Source: Streptococcus thermophilus (GTDB lineage: Bacteria; Bacillota; Bacilli; Lactobacillales; Streptococcaceae). From it: a DNA stretch of 64,000 nt. This document shows, one piece after another, positions 19,084 to 28,781 of the stretch. Both the position numbers and the translations under genes were made by a program. Numbering within the stretch: the first letter of the stretch is position 1; each line of letters starts with the position of its first letter. The notes below the pieces were generated by a model. It was not told the origin of the DNA. It did no database searches and saw only the letters and a program-made list of their open reading frames with translations. The DNA lies in assembly GCF_010120595.1 (NCBI RefSeq), contig NZ_CP038020.1, positions 1,426,001 through 1,490,000 on the forward strand. The letters are read 5' to 3'.

Positions 19084-19736
19084 ATGATTATTGATTTTTC
19101 ACTGATTTTAAAAAGTATTCCCTATGTCCTAACAGGTCTGCATACACCATAGGAATCTCAGTTTTGAGCTTTATCATTGGAAACTTTTTTGCTATTCTTC
19201 TTGCCTTTATGCGGATGTCACAAAAGCCTTGGTTAAAGTATCCAGCCCGTATCTACATTTCATTTATGCGTGGGATTCCTATGTTGGTCGTGCTCTTCAT
19301 TCTTTACTTTGGCTTGCCTTATGTTGGCATTCAGATACCCGCCCTTCTATGTGCCATAATTGGTTTTTCTACCGTAAGTGCAGCCTATATGGCAGAGATT
19401 TTCCGTTCATCCATTTCTGCTGTAGATAAGGGACAAGTGGGAGGCTGCTCAATCTCTAGGACTTCCTCAAAAGCCAATTATTCGTCACATCATTTTACCT
19501 CAAGCCCTACGTATTGCAGTAGCACCACTTGCAATGTCATTATCGATATGGTTAAGAGTTCCTCATTGGCAGCTATGATTACAGTGCCTGACATTTTCCA
19601 AAACGCAAAAATTATTGGTGGGCGTGAGTATGACTACATGTCTATGTATATTCTAATTGCCTTTATTTACTGGGTACTTAGTTTCATTTTAGAGCTTCTT
19701 CAAGGGCAAGTCGAAAAACGTTTAACGGTATATTAA
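19084..19736 (+). pseudogene. Amino-acid ABC transporter permease (HisM/TcyB type), broken
   Basis: ATG 19084 opens MIIDFSLILKSIPYVLTGLH and stops early; after a frameshift the membrane protein continues ISVLSFIIGNFFAILLAFM, FMRGIPMLVVLFILYFGL and YMAEIFRSSISAVDKGQ. Near 19436 the frame slips again, so the conserved EAA loop is read wrongly (GGCSISRTSS instead of an EAAQSLGLP-like sequence), and it slips back at about 19535 to give VIIDMVKSSSLAAMITVPD. Two compensating shifts plus one early break. No ATPase gene follows. Confidence 0.85.
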
Positions 19737-19741
19737 GAGTA

Positions 19742-19776
19742 AAACAGACCGAGAAAAGTATCTTGGTCTGTTTATC
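19742..19776 (+). terminator. Terminator after the permease pseudogene
   Basis: AAACAGACCGAGA pairs with TCTTGGTCTGTTT (one G-T pair) around AAAGTA. Confidence 0.75.
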
Positions 19777-19867
19777 ACAATATTTAGAATTATTTAATAT
19801 TTCAACCGCTTACATACATATAATTATGATATAAATTAACGATATTCTTTTGAAAGTTTTTTTAGTG

Positions 19868-20526
19868 ATGAAAAAGAAAACAATCGTTGCAACGACCCTA
19901 TCGACCCTACTTGTATCAACAGCCATCTTGGCTAATGCTGTTAAGGCTGACGAAGTAGAAACTAGTGCAGCTGTTACAGCACCAAGTACAGAAGTAGTAA
20001 CCACAGAGGCAACTACCGATATGACATCTACTGCAGCAACAACTGCGTCAAACGAGTCTGCAACACCTCTAGCTAGCTCAACCAACTTCAACAGCTGAAA
20101 CTAGCGTAGCACCAGTTGCTACGGCCAATGAAACAGCAACTGCAGCTGCAAGCCCAGCAACACCAGCAGTTGTGACAAACGCTAGCGCAAGTGACAATAA
20201 TGATACTGTAACTGTTCTTCACACTAACGACGTTCACGGTCGTATGGTAGAGAGTGACTATAACGGAGTCATTGGCGATGCACTCTTATCAGGTATCGCA
20301 AATGACACGCGGTCTAGTAGTAACAACACCTAACGGTAAAGTCTTCTTCGTTTCAACTTCAAACGAAACTCTTAAGGAAACTGAAAAAGTTACTGAAACT
20401 CCAAGCCAAACCGAAGAACTTCCAACAACAGGGGATAAAGCTTCACATGCAGGTCTTCTTGGACTGGACATGTTGCTTACGATGTTTGGACTTAGTGGCA
20501 AACACAAAGGTAAAGAGAAAAATTAA
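19868..20526 (+). pseudogene. LPXTG surface 5'-nucleotidase, internally deleted
   Basis: The head is a signal peptide (MKKKTIVATTLSTLLVSTAI, cut near VKADE) and a threonine/alanine-rich linker; a frameshift near 20085 then gives TVTVLHTNDVHGRMVES, the metal-binding motif of UshA-like 5'-nucleotidases. At about 20285 the sequence jumps directly to the protein's end: a threonine/glutamate-rich spacer and the sortase signal LPTTG (in TEELPTTGDKASHAG), a hydrophobic segment and a charged tail ending KGKEKN. Nearly the whole catalytic domain (normally over 500 residues) is gone. The parent would be a wall-anchored enzyme releasing nucleosides outside the cell. Confidence 0.85.
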
Positions 20527-20545
20527 ATAGCTTCTCTGCATAAAT

Positions 20546-20576
20546 AATAAGAGTTAACCAATGGTTAACTCTTATT
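20546..20576. terminator. Palindromic bidirectional terminator
   Basis: AATAAGAGTTAACC (20546-20559) pairs perfectly with GGTTAACTCTTATT (20563-20576), loop AAT. It lies between the nucleotidase remnant and the convergent AraC-type gene, overlapping the last codons of the latter. Confidence 0.8.
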
Positions 20577-21533
20577 TGTTTTCTTGTTGCTATGTGTCTT
20601 CCTGTACTGGCTCGGTGTTTGAGCATAATAATGCTTAAATTGGCGGTTAAAGTTTGAAAGATTGTTAAAACCAACGCTCGTAGAAATTTCTAAAACTGGT
20701 TTTACGCTATTACGGAGTTCCTCACAAGCAGCATTCAGTCTAGCCTAAATAATAATAAATTCAGTGCAAGAGGTACCTGTATGTTGTTTAAATATGGTCA
20801 TAAAATGCGTCTTACTATACCCCATGAGCTCGGACAATTGTTCAATAGTAAGCGTCTCGACATAATGCTTATTGATGTAATCAATGATTTCCCGAATTTT
20901 TTCATTTTTACGATAATGATCATCAGAAGTCTTTCTCTCTACCAAACGATAGTAGTAGAAAAGGTAGAAGAGTTCCTCCGATTTGGACTTAAGTAAAATC
21001 CCGTAGTGTCTCTCTTTTTGTCTAATGATCTTAAAAATTGCAAATAGGGTTCCCTTAATTTCAGAATACCCCTCATCAGTTGGTTTTAAACATTGTTTGA
21101 ACTTAAAATTAGAATTTTGTAATGGTTGAAGATAACGGAGACTAAGAGGATCCACTAGAGATTGTCCTAACATATCTAAATGAAAATGAAGAGTGTCAGT
21201 ATGGTGCGACAGATTATCAATAGGATGGACAGAATGGAGTCCATTAGGACGAATTAGAAAGATATCTCCAGCCTGACTATCAAAATAGTCATAATCAATG
21301 TGATAGCGAGCAGTCCCTTCATAGACGTATTAGATTTCAAGTTCTGGGTGCCAATGAAAAAGAATGTCAGGTCGTCCATTGTCAACCTTAGTTTCAGTTA
21401 GTCTAAAAGGGAGAAGATTATCATCAAAATCTATAAAATGTTTAAAATCAGTATCAGTAGTTTGTTGGCCCATCATTAACCTTTCAAAATCATAGGATAG
21501 TACCATGACAGCATTTTCTTTTTCGAAAAGCAT
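20565..21533 (-). pseudogene. AraC-family transcription regulator with two in-frame stop codons
   Basis: One 323-codon frame from ATG 21533 to TAA 20565-20567 reads an N-terminal cupin sensor (LFHWHPELEI, then YVYEGTARYHIDYDYFD) and a C-terminal double helix-turn-helix (IIDYINKHYVETLTIEQLSE, MGYSKTHFMTIFKQHTG; then VGFNNLSNFNRQFK). The frame is unbroken apart from TAA at 21330-21332 (after HPELEI) and TAG at 20745-20747 (after CTEFIII). The two point changes suggest very recent loss. Likely role: sugar-responsive activator of a neighbouring operon; no target remains nearby. Confidence 0.85.
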
Positions 21534-21606
21534 GGCAAAATCATTTTAAGGTATAAATTTATTATATTTAACATAATTATATTTCTGTAATAACTTAATT
21601 TAAAAT

Positions 21607-21630
21607 AAAAAGATAGCAATCTATCTTTTT
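21607..21630 (-). terminator. Terminator of mnmE
   Basis: AAAAAGATAG / CTATCTTTTT form a perfect 10-bp stem with a CAAT loop, 18 bases after the stop of mnmE on the minus strand. Confidence 0.85.
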
Positions 21631-21648
21631 ACATAAATTAAGTTATGT

Positions 21649-23019
21649 CTATTTACCGAGACAGAACTGACTAAAGAGTTGAGTAATAAGCTCATCCGGT
21701 GCGGCGTCACCAGTAATTTCGCCAAGAATTTCCCATGTGCGAGTCATATCAACTTGTAATAGGTCAACAGGCATACCTAATTCAAGACCTTGATTAACGG
21801 CTTCGAGACTTTCAAGCGCCTTTTCAATGAGTGAGATATGGCGTGCATTTGAAAGATAAGTAGCATCTTTTTCTACTAAACCAGCATTATCAAAGAAGAG
21901 TTGGTTGATACGATCTTCGATTTTGTCAATGTTTTCATTTTTGAGGACTGAAATTGGGATAAGGTCCTCAGGAAGCTCTTCAGTCTGGATAGCTTGTGGA
22001 AGGTCCGTCTTATTTAAGAGAATGATTCGGTTGCTATTTTGGCTGATGTCAAGCAGTGTACGGTCTTGGTCGGTAAGTGATTCAGAGCTATTAAGCACAA
22101 GAAGGACCAAATCGGCCTCTTCAAGAGCTTTTTTAGAACGCTCAACACCAATTTTTTCGACAACATCATCTGTGTCACGAATACCAGCGGTATCGATTAA
22201 CTTAAGAGGAACACCCTTGATATTAACGTATTCTTCAATAACATCACGGGTAGTCCCTTCAATATCAGTGACGATGGCTTTCTCCTCACGTAGGAGATTG
22301 TTGAGAAGACTAGATTTTCCGACATTAGGACGGCCTATGATTGCCGTCGAAAGACCTTCTCGTAGGATTTTTCCTCGTTTAGCAGTTGCAAGAAGATTTT
22401 CCAAGAGAGTCTGGAACTCTTGAGTTTTCTCACGGACTAGATTTGTGGTAACTTCTTCAACATCATCATACTCTGGGTAATCAATATTGACTTCGACTTG
22501 TGCCAAAGTATTAAGGATTTCTTGGCGTGTGTTGTTAATGAGATTTTTAAGCGAACCATCTAACTGAGAGACGGCAACAGTCATAGCCTTATCAGTTTTG
22601 GCACGAATCAAATCCATGACAGCTTCAGCCTGGGTCAAATCTATCCGTCCATTTAAGAAGGCACGTTTGGTAAATTCCCCTGGTTCGGCCATACGAGCAC
22701 CAGAACGGATCAGGAGTTGAAGGATTTCATTGGTAACTGCGACACCACCATGTGTATTGATTTCTACGACATCCTCACGTGTAAAGGTTTTTGGTGCACG
22801 CATAACACTGACCATGACTTCATCAATAATTTCATTATTTTCGACAATATGGCCGTAGTTGATAGTATGAGAATCAACGGTTTCAAGATTTTTACCTTTG
22901 AAAACCTTATTAGCAATAGCAATAGCATCGGTACCAGACAAGCGGACGATACCGATAGCACCTTCACCTAAGGGAGTTGAGATAGCAGTGATAGTATCGA
23001 ATTCTTTGGTAATTGACAT
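21649..23019 (-). CDS. mnmE: tRNA uridine-5-carboxymethylaminomethyl modification GTPase
   Basis: MnmE (TrmE) works with MnmG to modify the wobble uridine of several tRNAs. The 456-residue protein has the N-terminal tetrahydrofolate-binding domain ([16 protein letters not shown]), the central helical domain ([20 protein letters not shown]), an inserted Era-like G domain with [12 protein letters not shown] (G1), DTAGIRDT (G3) and NKTD (G4), and the invariant C-terminal CLGK. Length is as expected and the gene is monocistronic with a clear terminator. Confidence 0.97.
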   Translation of the reverse strand: MSITKEFDTITAISTPLGEGAIGIVRLSGTDAIAIANKVFKGKNLETVDSHTINYGHIVENNEIIDEVMVSVMRAPKTFTREDVVEINTHGGVAVTNEILQLLIRSGARMAEPGEFTKRAFLNGRIDLTQAEAVMDLIRAKTDKAMTVAVSQLDGSLKNLINNTRQEILNTLAQVEVNIDYPEYDDVEEVTTNLVREKTQEFQTLLENLLATAKRGKILREGLSTAIIGRPNVGKSSLLNNLLREEKAIVTDIEGTTRDVIEEYVNIKGVPLKLIDTAGIRDTDDVVEKIGVERSKKALEEADLVLLVLNSSESLTDQDRTLLDISQNSNRIILLNKTDLPQAIQTEELPEDLIPISVLKNENIDKIEDRINQLFFDNAGLVEKDATYLSNARHISLIEKALESLEAVNQGLELGMPVDLLQVDMTRTWEILGEITGDAAPDELITQLFSQFCLGK

Positions 23020-23123
23020 AGTTTTTCCTTTGGATTTTTTTCTTTACAAGTTTTAAAATGATTTAATTTCATTGTAACTCAAATGAGCAGTAGTAGCAAG
23101 GATTGGTTACCTTTAAAGGCAAG

Positions 23124-23145
23124 AAAAAAGAGCCTGAGCTCTTTT
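23124..23145 (-). terminator. Terminator of the symporter gene
   Basis: AAAAGAGC / GCTCTTTT with a CTGA-type loop lies directly after the symporter stop codon, T run on the minus strand. Confidence 0.8.
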
Positions 23146-23147
23146 CC

Positions 23148-24491
23148 TTATTTATGACGTTCAAAATATGATTTAGACTCTTTGAGAATAATTGGTGAAA
23201 GGACTAGGAGGGCAATCAAGTTAGGCAATGCCATCAAGCCATTTACGATATCCGCAATTTTCCAAACAACCTCAAGTGTTAGGTAGCCACCAAGAGCGAC
23301 CATAACTACAAAGATAAGACGATAAAATGAGAGGAATTTGGTAGATTTGAAAATAAATTCGAAACAACGTTCCCCATAATATGACCAACCGAGAACAGTC
23401 GTAAAGGCAAACAAGACTAAAGAAAGTGTTAGAGCAAGTTCTCCAAAAGTTCCAAAAATAGAAGAGAAGGCCGCTTGTGTCATTGGTGCACCTTCTAAGC
23501 TACCAGACCATTGTCCAGTTACGAGAATAGCAAGTCCAGTAAGCGTACAAATGATAATAGTATCGATGAAGGTACCTGTCATAGAAATCAAACCTTGTTC
23601 AACAGGCTCTTCAGTCTTGGCAGCAGCAGCAGCAATAGGGGCAGAACCAAGACCTGATTCATTAGAAAATACCCCACGCGCAATACCAAGTCGCATAGCA
23701 GCCATGACAGTTGCTCCAGCAAAACCTCCGACAGCAGCTTTACCAGTAAATGCTGATTGGAAAACCATCTCAAGCACAGGGAGCAGCTGATTGAAATTAG
23801 CAAAAATGACAATAAGTGCGGCAATGATGTAAAGACCAGCCATAAATGGCACAACTTTTTCGGATACTTTTGAAATAGATTGAATACCACCGAAAATGAT
23901 AGCAGCAGTAATAAGAGCTAAGATAACACTAACAATTTTTGGTGACCAACCAAAGCTGTTTTGAAGAGATGATGTGATTGAGTTAACTTGCGAGAAGGTA
24001 CCAATACCCAACCATGCGACAAGAACGCCAGCAAAAGCGAAGAAGTAGGCTAAAGGCTTAGCGATTATTTGCCATTTTCCACTAAAACCGTGTGTGATGT
24101 AATACATTGGTCCACCAGAGACATTTCCTTGGTCATCAAGCGTACGGAATTTAATGGCTAAGAGACCTTCAGCATATTTGGTTGCCATACCAAAGAAAGC
24201 AGCAATCCACATCCAGAAAAGAGCACCAGGCCCACCAGTCTTAATGGCTGTCGCAACACCAACAATGTTACCAGTACCAACAGTTGCAGCAAGTGCTGTG
24301 GCAAGGGCTGCAAAACTAGAAATATCACCCTCTCCTTTATCTTCAGCAAAGATAAGTTTAAAGGCTTTAGGCAGACGAATGATTTGCAAAAGTCCAAGAC
24401 GGATTGTAAGGTAGATACCAGTTCCTACAAGAAGGACAAGAAGGGGAGGTCCCCATACAAAGTCATCAATGGAAGTGAAAAAGTCTAACAT
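23148..24491 (-). CDS. Sodium:alanine/glycine symporter (AGCS family)
   Basis: A 447-residue integral membrane transporter of the AGCS (AlsT/DagA) family, moving alanine or glycine with Na+. It has about ten membrane spans; family marks are GTGNIVGVATAIKTGGPGALFW (split here: GTGNIVGVAT near residue 70, WMWIAAFFGMATKYAE after it) and GVFSNESGLGSAPIAAAAAK near residue 275. The leader carries a glycine riboswitch and an attenuator-like terminator, which points to glycine as substrate or signal. AAGGAG precedes the ATG. It appears intact. Confidence 0.93.
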   Translation of the reverse strand: MLDFFTSIDDFVWGPPLLVLLVGTGIYLTIRLGLLQIIRLPKAFKLIFAEDKGEGDISSFAALATALAATVGTGNIVGVATAIKTGGPGALFWMWIAAFFGMATKYAEGLLAIKFRTLDDQGNVSGGPMYYITHGFSGKWQIIAKPLAYFFAFAGVLVAWLGIGTFSQVNSITSSLQNSFGWSPKIVSVILALITAAIIFGGIQSISKVSEKVVPFMAGLYIIAALIVIFANFNQLLPVLEMVFQSAFTGKAAVGGFAGATVMAAMRLGIARGVFSNESGLGSAPIAAAAAKTEEPVEQGLISMTGTFIDTIIICTLTGLAILVTGQWSGSLEGAPMTQAAFSSIFGTFGELALTLSLVLFAFTTVLGWSYYGERCFEFIFKSTKFLSFYRLIFVVMVALGGYLTLEVVWKIADIVNGLMALPNLIALLVLSPIILKESKSYFERHK

Positions 24492-24521
24492 GCGTTTAAA
24501 ATCTCCTTAGACCGAGACATC

Positions 24522-24551
24522 AAAAAGAGGTTTGGCTTAACCAGACCTCTG
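24522..24551 (-). terminator. Expression-platform terminator of the glycine riboswitch
   Basis: On the minus strand AGAGGTCTGG-TTAA-CCAAACCTCT folds into a strong hairpin followed by TTTTTG. It lies between the aptamer and the symporter start, so it is the likely off-switch. Confidence 0.8.
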
Positions 24552-24591
24552 AAAGTACAAAGCTATTACTGAAAGTTAAAAACATTCAATG

Positions 24592-24690
24592 CTTTCTGTC
24601 CTTTTACCTGAGAGTTTCGGGTCTTATCCCTTGCCCCTTCGGTGTCTTGTCTACAGCATAAGCCGTTTCAAGATCTCTCCAGAAGTCCGT
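24592..24690 (-). promoter_or_regulatory. Glycine riboswitch aptamer (single aptamer)
   Basis: Read on the minus strand the leader contains the glycine-aptamer signature elements in order: CTTCTGGAGAGA, then CACCGAAGGGGCAA, then AACTCTCAGGTAAAAGGACAGA at the 3' end. Only one aptamer is evident, not the common tandem pair. Position upstream of an AGCS transporter matches known streptococcal arrangements. With the downstream terminator it should control transcription by glycine; in single-aptamer transporter leaders the direction (on or off) varies. Confidence 0.92.
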
Positions 24691-24743
24691 CAATCACCAG
24701 TCATCCTGATGACATCACTCGGTTATTATTTTATTGCGGTTCC

Positions 24744-24772
24744 ATCATATCGAAAAAACCGAACGCTGTCAA
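24744..24772 (-). promoter_or_regulatory. Promoter of the riboswitch-symporter transcript
   Basis: Minus strand TTGACA (24767-24772) and TATGAT (24744-24749) with a 17-base spacer. The gap 24492-25007 thus contains promoter, aptamer and terminator of the symporter plus the upstream region of pcrA. Confidence 0.85.
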
Positions 24773-25007
24773 CATATAATTTTATTATATACGTAAAAAA
24801 ATCCGAATATTGAGCTTTCAATTTATCGTTATCTATAGTTTTCAATCTCTCAAAAAGCACGTAATGTCACCCTTTTTATTAAGCTGAGACCCTAGCAAAA
24901 ACAAACAGTTTTTCACTCAATTATTTTTTTCTATTACGAATAGACTCTGCATTTTCATCTAAAAAATGATAAAATAGTAGAGCTTATTTTTGAGAATGGA
25001 GAATATG

Positions 25008-27320
25008 ATGAACCCATTATTAACTGGTATGAATGATCAACAGGCCGAAGCAGTCCAAACGACTGAAGGCCCTCTTTTGATTATGGCTGGTGCTGGATCA
25101 GGTAAGACTCGTGTCCTTACCCATCGCATTGCCTACCTTATCGACGAAAAAATGATCAATCCTTGGAATATTTTGGCCATTACCTTTACCAATAAGGCTG
25201 CCCGTGAAATGCGTGAACGTGCAGTGGCTTTAAATCCCGCAACTTCAGAAACCTTTATTGCGACCTTCCATAGCATGTGTGTACGAATCCTTCGTCGTGA
25301 AGCGGATCATATTGGCTACAACAGAAACTTTACTATTGTAGATCCAGGAGAACAACGTACTTTGATGAAACGTATTCTCAAGAATCTGAATTTAGATCCT
25401 AAAAAGTGGAATGAACGTGCCATTTTAGGGACCATTTCTAACGCCAAAAACGACCTCTTAGATGAGATAGCTTATGAGCATCAAGCTGGTGACATGTATA
25501 CGCAAATCGTAGCCAAATGTTACAAGGCCTATCAAGAAGAACTTCGTCGTAGTGAGGCCATGGATTTCGACGATTTGATTATGATGACTCTTCGTCTCTT
25601 TGACAAAAATCCCGATGTCCTCGCTTATTATCAGCAACGTTATCAGTACATTCACGTAGATGAGTATCAAGATACCAACCATGCTCAATACCAATTGGTG
25701 AAACTCCTAGCTTCACGCTTTAAGAATATCTGTGTCGTGGGTGATGCTGACCAATCAATCTATGGATGGCGTGGAGCTGATATGCAGAACATTCTTGATT
25801 TTGAGAAGGATTATCCTGAAGCTAAGGTTGTCCTTCTGGAAGAAAACTACCGTTCAACCAAGAAAATTCTTCAAGCGGCTAACGAAGTCATCAAGAACAA
25901 CCGCAACCGCCGTCCTAAGAAACTTTGGACTCAAAATGATGAAGGTGAACAGATTGTTTATTACCGTGCTAACGACGAGCATGATGAAGCTGTATTCGTA
26001 GCTTCAACAATCGATAATATCGTCCGTGAAAAAGTCAAGAATTTCAAAGACTTCGCTGTTCTTTACCGTACCAATGCTCAGTCTCGTACCATTGAGGAAG
26101 CCTTGCTCAAGTCTAATATTCCATATACAATGGTTGGTGGGACAAAATTCTACAGCCGTAAAGAGATTCGTGATGTTATTTCTTATTTGAACTTGATTGC
26201 CAACACTTCGGATAACATTAGTTTTGAACGTGTCGTCAATGAACCTAAACGTGGAGTTGGGCCTGGCACACTTGAAAAGCTTCGGAACTTTGCCTATGAG
26301 CAAAACATGAGTCTCCTAGATGCTTCAGCTAATATCATGTTGTCTCCTATTAAAGGGAAAGCAGCTCAAAGTGTTTACGATTTCGCTAACATGATTCTGA
26401 ACCTACGTGATCAGTTGGATGGGCTAAGCATTACCGATACTGTAGAAGCTATTTTAGACAAGTCTGGTTATCTGGATGCTCTGTCCATGCAACAAACGCT
26501 TGAAAGCCAATCACGCATTGAAAATATCGAAGAGTTCATGTCTGTAACAAAGAATTTCGACGAGACTAATACAGATGGAACTGAAGATGAGACAGGCATT
26601 GACCGTTTAGGCCGTTTCTTGAATGATTTGGCTTTGATTGCTGACACGGACGATGGTGAGGCTGAGGCAGCAGAAGTAACCTTAATGACCCTCCACGCCG
26701 CCAAAGGGCTTGAATTCTCAGTTGTCTTCCTAATTGGTATGGAAGAAGGAGTCTTCCCTTTGTCACGTGCTTCAGAAGAGCCAGATGAACTCGAAGAAGA
26801 GCGTCGTTTGGCTTACGTAGGTATCACTCGTGCGGAAGAGATTCTTTTCCTTACCAACGCTAATACGCGTACGCTTTTTGGTAAGACTAGCTATAATCGT
26901 CCTAGCCGTTTCTTACGTGAAATTTCAGATGATTTATTACAATATCAAGGTCTAGCACGTCCAGCCAATTCATCATTTGGTGTTCGTTTTACAAAGGAAG
27001 AGCCGATACAATTTGGTCAGGGCATGAGTTTACAACAAGCGCTTCAGACCAGAAAAGCAAATGCACAGCCGCAAAAACATACTGGTGGCGCTCAGCCATT
27101 TTCAAAAGCTACTGGGGGACTACCTTTTAGTAAGGCTTCAGACTCTGGAAACTCAGCTACAGATTGGGAAATCGGAGATATCGCTCACCACAAGAAATGG
27201 GGAGATGGTACCGTCCTAGAAGTAACTGGAAGTGGCAAGACACAGGAACTTAAGATAAAATTTCCAGAAGTTGGACTTAAAAAAGTCTTGGCAAGCGTAG
27301 CACCTATTGTGAAGAAATAG
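25008..27320 (+). CDS. pcrA: ATP-dependent DNA helicase, UvrD/PcrA
   Basis: A 770-residue superfamily 1A 3'-5' helicase for repair and plasmid replication. Seen: Q-motif region MNDQQAEAVQTTEGPLLIMA, Walker A GAGSGKT near residue 35, motif Ia TFTNKAAREM, motif II VDEYQDTNHAQ, motif III VGDADQSIYGWRGAD, motif V TLMTLHAAKGLEF and motif VI EEERRLAYVGITRAEE. The C-terminal tail WEIGDIAHHKKWGDGTVLEV is the RNA-polymerase-interacting Tudor-like fold of PcrA. I take ATG 25008 (MNPLLTG) because GGAG is six bases upstream; a TTG at 24990 would be 18 bases earlier and overlaps that site. Monocistronic. Confidence 0.97.
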   Translation: MNPLLTGMNDQQAEAVQTTEGPLLIMAGAGSGKTRVLTHRIAYLIDEKMINPWNILAITFTNKAAREMRERAVALNPATSETFIATFHSMCVRILRREADHIGYNRNFTIVDPGEQRTLMKRILKNLNLDPKKWNERAILGTISNAKNDLLDEIAYEHQAGDMYTQIVAKCYKAYQEELRRSEAMDFDDLIMMTLRLFDKNPDVLAYYQQRYQYIHVDEYQDTNHAQYQLVKLLASRFKNICVVGDADQSIYGWRGADMQNILDFEKDYPEAKVVLLEENYRSTKKILQAANEVIKNNRNRRPKKLWTQNDEGEQIVYYRANDEHDEAVFVASTIDNIVREKVKNFKDFAVLYRTNAQSRTIEEALLKSNIPYTMVGGTKFYSRKEIRDVISYLNLIANTSDNISFERVVNEPKRGVGPGTLEKLRNFAYEQNMSLLDASANIMLSPIKGKAAQSVYDFANMILNLRDQLDGLSITDTVEAILDKSGYLDALSMQQTLESQSRIENIEEFMSVTKNFDETNTDGTEDETGIDRLGRFLNDLALIADTDDGEAEAAEVTLMTLHAAKGLEFSVVFLIGMEEGVFPLSRASEEPDELEEERRLAYVGITRAEEILFLTNANTRTLFGKTSYNRPSRFLREISDDLLQYQGLARPANSSFGVRFTKEEPIQFGQGMSLQQALQTRKANAQPQKHTGGAQPFSKATGGLPFSKASDSGNSATDWEIGDIAHHKKWGDGTVLEVTGSGKTQELKIKFPEVGLKKVLASVAPIVKK

Positions 27321-27344
27321 AAAGGGACCGAAAGGTCCTTTTTA
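27321..27344 (+). terminator. Terminator of pcrA
   Basis: AAAGGGACC / GGTCCTTTT around GAAA immediately after the stop. Confidence 0.8.
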
Positions 27345-27380
27345 TAAGCCCTCCCTATCACATTGATAAAAAATTTCTAT

Positions 27381-27409
27381 TAGACAGCTAGCTTTTCTAG
27401 GTGTAGAAT
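27381..27409 (+). promoter_or_regulatory. Promoter of metY
   Basis: TAGACA (27381-27386), 17-base spacer, TAGAAT (27404-27409). No T-box or S-box fold is visible in the short leader; a LysR-type (CmbR/MtaR-like) site could lie in the AT-rich dyad upstream, but I cannot define it. Confidence 0.6.
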
Positions 27410-27440
27410 GAAGGCAACTTTTGTTTTGGAGGACACTCAT

Positions 27441-28721
27441 ATGTCACGAGAATTTTCATTTGAAACCTTACAATTACACGCTGGACAAACACCTGACAAG
27501 GAAACAAAATCACGTGCTGTTCCAATTTACCAAACCACTTCATATGTTTTTGACGACGCTCAAGAAGGTGAAGATCTCTTTGCCCTTAGAAAGCCTGGTA
27601 ATATCTACACACGTATTACTAATCCAACAGTAGCAGTACTTGAAGAACGTATTGCAGCCCTCGAAGGTGGTGTTGGGGCCCTGGCTACGGCATCAGGTAT
27701 GGCTGCAATCACCTATGCTATCCTTGGTTTGGCACATGCTGGCGATCATGTTGTTGCCGCAACAACCCTCTATGGTGGGACATTCAATCTCTTAAAAGAA
27801 ACTCTTCCACGCTATGGTATCACAACAACTTTTGTAGATGTTGACAATCCTGAAGAAATTGAAGCTGCTATCAAAGATAATACCAAGCTTGTCTTGATTG
27901 AGTCTTTGGGAAATCCGCTTATTAATATTCCTGATTTTGAAAAAATTGCTGAGATTGCTCACAGTCATAAGATTCCGTTGGTTGCTGACAATACTTTTGG
28001 AACTCCATATCTCATCAATGTTATCTCCCATGGTGTAGATATCGTGGTTCATTCTGCAACTAAGTTTATCGGTGGACATGGAACAACTATTGGAGGTCTT
28101 ATCGTCGATTCTGGTAAATTTGACTGGGAAGCTTCAGGCAAATTCCCACAGTTGGTTGACGAGGACCCATCTTACCACAATATCAGCTATACGCGTGATG
28201 TTGGTCCAGCAGCATTTGTAACTGCCCTTCGTACACAACTTTTGCGTGACACAGGGGCTGCCTTGGCACCTTTCAATGCTTTCTTGCTCTTGCAAGGACT
28301 TGAAACACTTTCACTTCGTGTCGAACGCCACGTCGAAAATACTAAAAAAATCGTAGACTTTTTGGAAGATCATCCAAAAGTTGAAAAAGTTAACTATCCT
28401 GGATTACCATCAAGTCCTTACTATGATTTGGCACAAAAATACTTCTCTAAAGGACCAGGTTCTATTTTCACTTTCCACGTTAAAGGTGGACAAGACGAAG
28501 CACGTACCGTTATAGATAATCTTGAAATCTTCTCAGATTTAGCTAACGTTGCTGATGCAAAATCTTTGGTGGTGCATCCTGCAACAACAACTCACCAACA
28601 ATTGGCAGAAGCTGATTTACTAGCTTGTGGTGTCACTCCAAATCAAATTCGTATCTCAGTTGGTTTGGAAAACGCAGATGATTTGATTGAAGATTTAAAA
28701 CTAGCTCTTGATAAAATCTAA
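27441..28721 (+). CDS. metY: O-acetylhomoserine aminocarboxypropyltransferase (sulfhydrylase)
   Basis: A 426-residue PLP enzyme of the Cys/Met metabolism family that makes homocysteine (or methionine) from O-acetylhomoserine and sulfide (or methanethiol). Family marks: [20 protein letters not shown] at the N terminus, [26 protein letters not shown], and the PLP-lysine [12 protein letters not shown]. The start at ATG 27441 is fixed by TTGGAGG 11 bases upstream; the frame open from 27408 would begin before that site and inside the promoter area. No other methionine gene adjoins it. Cystathionine gamma-synthase or lyase are less likely, given the length of about 426 and the specific N terminus. 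Confidence 0.92.
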   Translation: MSREFSFETLQLHAGQTPDKETKSRAVPIYQTTSYVFDDAQEGEDLFALRKPGNIYTRITNPTVAVLEERIAALEGGVGALATASGMAAITYAILGLAHAGDHVVAATTLYGGTFNLLKETLPRYGITTTFVDVDNPEEIEAAIKDNTKLVLIESLGNPLINIPDFEKIAEIAHSHKIPLVADNTFGTPYLINVISHGVDIVVHSATKFIGGHGTTIGGLIVDSGKFDWEASGKFPQLVDEDPSYHNISYTRDVGPAAFVTALRTQLLRDTGAALAPFNAFLLLQGLETLSLRVERHVENTKKIVDFLEDHPKVEKVNYPGLPSSPYYDLAQKYFSKGPGSIFTFHVKGGQDEARTVIDNLEIFSDLANVADAKSLVVHPATTTHQQLAEADLLACGVTPNQIRISVGLENADDLIEDLKLALDKI

Positions 28722-28745
28722 GTATTTCAATACAAAATGATTTAG

Positions 28746-28767
28746 CCAGCTCTTTAGTTGGTTTTTT
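28746..28767 (+). terminator. Terminator after metY
   Basis: CCAGCT-CTTT-AGTTGG followed by six T. It lies directly against the -10 box of the next gene. Confidence 0.7.
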
Positions 28768-28775
28768 GTTATACT
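28767..28775 (+). promoter_or_regulatory. Extended -10 promoter of a putative leaderless HAD gene
   Basis: TGTTATACT fits an extended -10 (TG, one base, TATACT at 28770-28775). The ATG of the next gene lies at 28782, where transcription would be expected to begin, and there is no Shine-Dalgarno between. Confidence 0.5.
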
Positions 28776-28781
28776 ATCCCT

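Noticed and set aside
21905-22423. 172-codon ORF on + opposite mnmE
   Set aside because: Low-complexity Ser/Arg-rich antisense reading of the MnmE G domain.
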